Shown: one piece after another, positions 60,338 through 64,000 of the stretch | Layout of the letters: each line of letters begins with the position of its first letter | Position numbering within the stretch: the first letter of the stretch is position 1 | Source: Betaproteobacteria bacterium | GTDB lineage: Bacteria; Pseudomonadota; Gammaproteobacteria; Burkholderiales; Burkholderiaceae_A | Length of the DNA stretch: 64,000 nt | Direction of reading: 5' to 3' | Assembly: GCA_016868255.1 (NCBI GenBank) | Contig: VGHN01000003.1 | Location: forward strand, 62,001-126,000 | The notes under the pieces: generated by a model | What the model was told of the DNA's origin: nothing | The model's database searches: none | What the model saw: the letters and a program-made list of their open reading frames with translations, nothing else | Program-made: the position numbers and the translations under genes

Positions 60338-60966
60338 ACGAGGTGGGGCGGGGCCCCTTGGCCGGGCCGGTTACTGCGGCAGCGGTCTGCCTTGGACCGA
60401 GCGTCGACCTGGAACTGCGCGACTCGAAGAAGTTGTCGGCAAGACAACGCATCACTCTGAATCAACGCATTGCCGATTCGGCCTTGGCCTTCGGAATCGG
60501 CGAGGCCAGCGTGGAGGAAATCGACCGCCTCAACATTCTTCAGGCCACTTTTCTGGCAATGCAACGCGCTGTTCGAGCATGCCTGGACTCTCTGTGTGGA
60601 ACAGATGACGCACGAAAGGGTCCGTCGATTGAGCCAACCGGCCTGAATACAGATTCATGTGAGTTGCTGGTCGACGGTCATTTGAATCCACAGCGATGGC
60701 TCGGTGAGGACTGGCCGTGGCGAACCCAGACAGTGGTGCGAGGCGACTCGCTCATTGCGGAAATCTCAGCGGCATCGATCATTGCGAAGGTCCATCGAGA
60801 CCAACAGATGCAGGCCTATGCGAAGGACTTCCCAGGCTATGGCTTTGAATCCAATGCCGGCTATGGAACGGCCGCCCATCTGCGGGCACTGCGCGACTTG
60901 GGCCCATGTTCATTGCATCGCCGAAGTTTCGCGCCCGTGTCGGCGCTGATTCATTCGCAGATCTGA
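60322..60966 (+). CDS. rnhB: Ribonuclease HII
   Basis: RNase HII removes ribonucleotides from DNA. The catalytic Asp-Glu pair is at the very start in IGIDEVGRGPLAGPV, with further acids in DSKKLSARQR, LVDGH and the ISAASIIAKVHRD segment. The C-terminal GYGFESNAGYGTAAHLRAL is typical. Length is 214 residues. About 20 extra residues (about 91-112, with two Cys and many polar residues) lie between the helix RAVRACLDS and the LLVDG strand compared with E. coli. The start is GTG at 60322, overlapping lpxB by 16 bp. Confidence 0.95.
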   Translation: MRIGIDEVGRGPLAGPVTAAAVCLGPSVDLELRDSKKLSARQRITLNQRIADSALAFGIGEASVEEIDRLNILQATFLAMQRAVRACLDSLCGTDDARKGPSIEPTGLNTDSCELLVDGHLNPQRWLGEDWPWRTQTVVRGDSLIAEISAASIIAKVHRDQQMQAYAKDFPGYGFESNAGYGTAAHLRALRDLGPCSLHRRSFAPVSALIHSQI

Positions 60967-60977
60967 GGGAGACTGCG

Positions 60978-61850
60978 TTGCCTCTCCAGCGGATTGAATC
61001 GAGAAAGAACCCCAGTGCTCAGGCCGTTCGAAGTTTGGTCAGCAGTGCAAGGGCCCGACGGGAGGCAGGAAAGTATTGGGTGGAGGGGCGTCGTCTTGTC
61101 GAGGCATTCCTCGCGAGCGAGATGCGGTCCGTTGAGCCACTCAAGACCATTGAGTCATGCTTTCTGTCGGACTCATTTCTTGCATCCAATCCCGAGTGGC
61201 TCGGTTTCTCAATGCTCGATGCCGACAGGCTCTGTGTTCTGAGCGACTCAGTCTTTGCGGACTGCTCTGGCCTCGAGAGTCCCGAAGGCGTGGGTCTCGT
61301 GGTGAAGCACAAGGAAGCGAGGCAGGGCCTATTCGATACGAGCGCCGCACTCAGCCAGGACTTTCTGGTTCTTGATCGCCTCCAAGACCCAGGCAACCTT
61401 GGATCGATGATTCGATCTGCGCGAGCTGCCTCTGTGGGCACACTGCTCGCCTTGATGGGCTCGACGGAAGTTTTTTCACCCAAGGCACTGCGTGGCGGAA
61501 TGGGGGCGCAGTTCGGTATGCAAGTCTTTGAGGGTGTTGAACCCACGGCTCTTTTGAGCGCCGTTCAAGGGCATCCTTCTCGACCGGTTCTTATTGCTGC
61601 CGCTGCGCCGAGTGGTGGGGGGGTCTCTCTCTACGCTGCCCTCACTCAATCCATTCTGGCCGGCGATCGACCGGTGGGATTTGTTTTTGGCCAAGAGGGC
61701 GGGGGGCTGGACCATGACTGGACGAAGTCCTCCAGTATTGAGTTGGTGAGCATTCCGCAGAGCGATTCGGTGGAGTCTTTGAATGTGGCCGCTGCCGCCG
61801 CCGTTATTCTCTTTGAGCGGCGTCGCCTGCGCTTAGCGCGCCAGGGCTAG
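60978..61850 (+). CDS. SpoU/TrmH-family RNA 2'-O-ribose methyltransferase
   Basis: This is a SPOUT-fold methyltransferase that probably modifies a ribose of rRNA or tRNA. The N-terminal substrate-binding domain (VRSLVSSARARREAGKYWVEG) is followed by the SAM knot: LDRLQDPGNLGSMIRSARA (about residues 150-168), FVFGQEGGGLDHDW and SIPQSDSVESLNVAAAAAV. The frame extends back into rnhB; the TTG at 60978 has GAGGGAG about 9 bp upstream and gives 290 residues. The exact target is unknown; RlmB-like and TsnR-like members share these motifs. It overlaps ppsR by 18 bp. Confidence 0.86.
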   Translation: MPLQRIESRKNPSAQAVRSLVSSARARREAGKYWVEGRRLVEAFLASEMRSVEPLKTIESCFLSDSFLASNPEWLGFSMLDADRLCVLSDSVFADCSGLESPEGVGLVVKHKEARQGLFDTSAALSQDFLVLDRLQDPGNLGSMIRSARAASVGTLLALMGSTEVFSPKALRGGMGAQFGMQVFEGVEPTALLSAVQGHPSRPVLIAAAAPSGGGVSLYAALTQSILAGDRPVGFVFGQEGGGLDHDWTKSSSIELVSIPQSDSVESLNVAAAAAVILFERRRLRLARQG

Positions 61851-62660
61851 GGTATTGAGAATGGTTGTCGCGATCTCTTCAATCGATTTGGTGGTGGTCG
61901 AGAGCCAGTGAACACCCTCTCGTCGCATCATGGTCTCGGCGGCCCCCACTTCGTAGCGGCAGTTCTCCAGGGTGGCGTAGCGTGAACCCGGCCGCCGCTC
62001 GTTGCGGATGTCCGAGAGTCGAATAGGGTCAATGGTGAGGCCAAACAACTTCTCCATGTGGGGCCGTATGGCAGATGGCATTGCATCTCGCTCAAAATCC
62101 TCGGGAATCAGGGGATAGTTGGCGACCTTCAGGCCGTACTGCATGGAGAGGTAGAGGCTGGTTGGTGTCTTACCGCTGCGAGAGACCCCAATCAAAATGA
62201 CATCGGCCTGATCTAGGTTGCTGGTGGCCTGCCCGTCATCATGGGCCAGCGAGAAATTAATGGCCTCAATACGGTTCTTGTAGGCCTCCGAGTCTGTCGC
62301 ATTATGAAATCGACCAATGGTGTGGTTGGACTTCACGCCGAGTTCGCGCTCGAGCGGCTCGACAAAGGTCGCGAAGAGGTCCAGGTGAACGGCTTTGGCC
62401 AGGCGGATCCGTGCCCCGATTGTTGAATTGACCAGGGTGGAGAAGACCAGCGGGGGCTTGCCATCGACTCGGCCTTGTTCCTCGATGACCGCCTTGGCCT
62501 CGTCGGCCTTGTCGGGGGAGTCGATGAAGGGGAGGCGCCGATGCCGGAATTTCAGGCTGTCGAACTGGGCGAGCACCGAGGTGCCCAGGGTTTCGGCGGT
62601 GATTCCAGTTCCGTCTGAGACAAAAAACACGGTTCGACCCGCGGCTTGGACACTGGTCAT
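61833..62660 (-). CDS. ppsR: PEP synthase regulatory protein (kinase/pyrophosphorylase)
   Basis: PpsR (DUF299 family) inactivates PEP synthase by ADP-dependent phosphorylation of a Thr and reactivates it by phosphate-dependent removal. The N-terminus VFFVSDGTGITAETLGTSV and the P-loop GVSRSGKTPTSLYLS (about residues 155-169) are diagnostic. A TTG at 62678 would be possible, but the ATG at 62660 has GGAG upstream and gives 275 residues, close to E. coli (277). It is divergent from its target ppsA, as in E. coli, and overlaps the SpoU-family gene by 18 bp. Confidence 0.95.
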   Translation of the reverse strand: MTSVQAAGRTVFFVSDGTGITAETLGTSVLAQFDSLKFRHRRLPFIDSPDKADEAKAVIEEQGRVDGKPPLVFSTLVNSTIGARIRLAKAVHLDLFATFVEPLERELGVKSNHTIGRFHNATDSEAYKNRIEAINFSLAHDDGQATSNLDQADVILIGVSRSGKTPTSLYLSMQYGLKVANYPLIPEDFERDAMPSAIRPHMEKLFGLTIDPIRLSDIRNERRPGSRYATLENCRYEVGAAETMMRREGVHWLSTTTKSIEEIATTILNTLALAR

Positions 62661-62686
62661 GGGACGTTGACTCTCCAAAAAGGGCC

Positions 62687-62700
62687 CCGGGATAACCCGG
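62687..62700. repeat. Inverted repeat in the ppsR-ppsA divergent region
   Basis: CCGGG-ATAA-CCCGG is a perfect inverted repeat with 5-bp arms in the 86-bp gap between the divergent start codons. It could be an operator or a leader hairpin for ppsR; on the minus strand GGCCC and five T follow it. No regulator can be named, and chance is possible. Confidence 0.3.
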
Positions 62701-62746
62701 TAAAATTCGCCTAACTACAAATTATTCACATCTTAGGAGAAGTTTC

Positions 62747-64000
62747 ATGTCTAACACGCAAGCCAAGGGGGGCGGCGCGGCCCAGGCCGAACGTCTTGTC
62801 ATTCCGTTTGAGGAGTTGCGGATGCAAGATGTCGAGGTGGTGGGGGGGAAAAACGCCTCGCTTGGGGAAATGATCAGCCAGCTCTCGAATACCGGGGTGC
62901 GGGTGCCGGGCGGTTTTGCCACCACTGCCCATGCATTCCGGCTGTTTCTTCAGAGCGGGGGGCTTGAGCAGCGAATCGCAAATCGGCTTGAGTCACTCAA
63001 CACAGAAGATGTGCGGGCATTGACCACCTGTGGCGCAGAGATTCGTCAGTGGGTCGTGGACACGCCACTCCCCAAGGAGTTAGAAAAGGCGGTGCGCGAT
63101 GAGTTCGAGCGCCTGAGCAAGGTCGAAGGGACCGAGGCCAGCTGGGCGGTGCGCTCATCGGCGACGGCCGAGGACCTCCCCGACGCCTCCTTCGCCGGGC
63201 AGCAGGAAACCTATTTGAATGTAATTGGCATCGATGACGTCCTTGAGAAGATTCGACATGTGTTCGCCTCTCTCTACAACGACCGGGCGATTAGCTATCG
63301 GGTTCACAAAGGTTATGCCCACAGCAATGTCGCCCTCTCAGCGGGCATCCAGCGAATGGTGCGCTCCGATCTCGGCGCAGCGGGGGTGATGTTCACCATT
63401 GATACAGAGTCCGGATTTGATCAGGTGGTGTTTGTGACCAGCTCCTATGGGCTTGGCGAGACAGTGGTGCAGGGCGCCGTGAACCCAGATGAGTTCTATG
63501 TGCACAAGCCCATGCTCAAGGCCGGCAAGATGCCAGTGATTCGCCGTCAGATTGGTAGCAAGCTGATCAAGATGGTCTTTGCCACTGCCCAGGAGCGTGT
63601 GGACACCAGGCGTGCAGTGAAGACGGTGGATGTTGCGATTGAAGATCGCAACCGCTATTCCCTAAGCCATGAGCAGGTCATTGAGCTGGCGCAATACGCG
63701 CTCACCATTGAGTCTCACTATGGCCGCCCAATGGACATTGAGTGGGGCCTTGACGGGCGCGATGGCAAGTTGTTCATTCTTCAGGCCCGCCCAGAGACGG
63801 TGAAGTCTCAGCAGTCGGCCACTGAAAAGCAGCAACGCTTCACTTTGAAGGGGCAGGGCACCGTACTGGCTGCCGGTCGCGCCATCGGTCAGAAGATTGG
63901 ATCGGGCCCGGTGCGGGTAATTTCAGATTCCTCTGAGATGGAGCGGGTTCAGCCGGGCGATGTTCTGGTGACGGATATGACGGATCCCAACTGGGAACCC
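62747..64000 (+). CDS. ppsA: Phosphoenolpyruvate synthase, N-terminal part (3' partial)
   Basis: PEP synthase makes PEP from pyruvate and ATP in gluconeogenesis. The ATG at 62747 has the strong Shine-Dalgarno AGGAGA 6 bp upstream. The frame stays open for 418 codons to the right edge, about half of a usual 790-residue protein. The nucleotide-binding domain is clear: [12 protein letters not shown] (about residues 32-43), [32 protein letters not shown] and ILQARPETV. The phosphohistidine and PEP-binding domains lie beyond the window. Residues 1-18 form a polar Gly/Ala/Gln-rich extension. Its regulator PpsR is divergent. Confidence 0.96.
   Translation, partial: MSNTQAKGGGAAQAERLVIPFEELRMQDVEVVGGKNASLGEMISQLSNTGVRVPGGFATTAHAFRLFLQSGGLEQRIANRLESLNTEDVRALTTCGAEIRQWVVDTPLPKELEKAVRDEFERLSKVEGTEASWAVRSSATAEDLPDASFAGQQETYLNVIGIDDVLEKIRHVFASLYNDRAISYRVHKGYAHSNVALSAGIQRMVRSDLGAAGVMFTIDTESGFDQVVFVTSSYGLGETVVQGAVNPDEFYVHKPMLKAGKMPVIRRQIGSKLIKMVFATAQERVDTRRAVKTVDVAIEDRNRYSLSHEQVIELAQYALTIESHYGRPMDIEWGLDGRDGKLFILQARPETVKSQQSATEKQQRFTLKGQGTVLAAGRAIGQKIGSGPVRVISDSSEMERVQPGDVLVTDMTDPNWEP

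Overview
The window is a gene-dense stretch of chromosome from a betaproteobacterium, most likely of the order Burkholderiales. The assignment rests on gene order: rpsB-tsf-pyrH-frr-uppS-cdsA-dxr-rseP-bamA-skp-lpxD-fabZ-lpxA-lpxB-rnhB-rRNA methylase with ppsR/ppsA beyond, serB-mfd-ispDF, smc-zipA-ligA, and dapD-dapE-prmB. The genus cannot be fixed from sequence alone. No insertion sequence, prophage, CRISPR array or plasmid gene was seen. No gap between genes exceeds about 170 bases, so no gene-free stretch over 300 bases exists.

Layout. 1-3.5 kb: 3' half of purL and the ABC-F ATPase ybiT. 3.5-8.8 kb: a molybdenum/tungsten cofactor block (mobA, moeA, a tungstate-type ABC importer tupBC without a binding-protein gene, a ModE-HTH/PBP-like regulator, fdhD). 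8.8-18.7 kb: serB and mfd on the minus strand, then fused ispDF, fused tsaB-rimI, a small ORF that resembles the DNA polymerase III psi subunit (HolD), alr and radA. 18.6-21.7 kb: the squalene operon hpnCDE. 21.8-28.3 kb: tRNA-Leu, the protein quality-control run tig-clpP-clpX-lon (lon has a heat-shock-type promoter), hupB, tRNA-Val, tRNA-Asp. 28.3-35.3 kb: a PpiD-like chaperone that has lost its parvulin domain, then on the minus strand queF-dapD-yffB-dapE-prmB-yfcG-mnmH. 35.5-43 kb: smc, zipA, ligA, galU. 42.9-46.5 kb (minus): map and glnD. 46.6-61.9 kb: rpsB-tsf-pyrH-frr and the envelope series uppS to lpxB, then rnhB and a SpoU-family methylase. 61.8-64 kb: ppsR and divergent ppsA, which runs off the end.

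The genes work in a few coherent groups: tungsten/molybdenum uptake, cofactor assembly and formate dehydrogenase maturation; isoprenoid supply (ispDF, dxr) feeding undecaprenyl phosphate (uppS) and squalene (hpnCDE); outer membrane biogenesis (bamA, skp, lpxDAB, rseP); lysine/diaminopimelate and D-alanine for the cell wall; and cytosolic proteolysis. Compaction is marked. All six convergent gene pairs overlap tail to tail by 4-77 bp. Many co-directional pairs overlap by ATGA, GTGA or TGATG. One divergent pair (mfd/ispDF) has only 17 bp between start codons. Several start codons were moved from the longest frame on the basis of Shine-Dalgarno sites or stop-start overlaps; each case is stated in its entry.

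Most worth a second look: the HolD-like ORF, the parvulin-less PpiD, the queF leader with a terminator-like hairpin, the rpsB leader hairpin, and the importer without a binding protein next to a regulator that carries a binding-protein-like domain.
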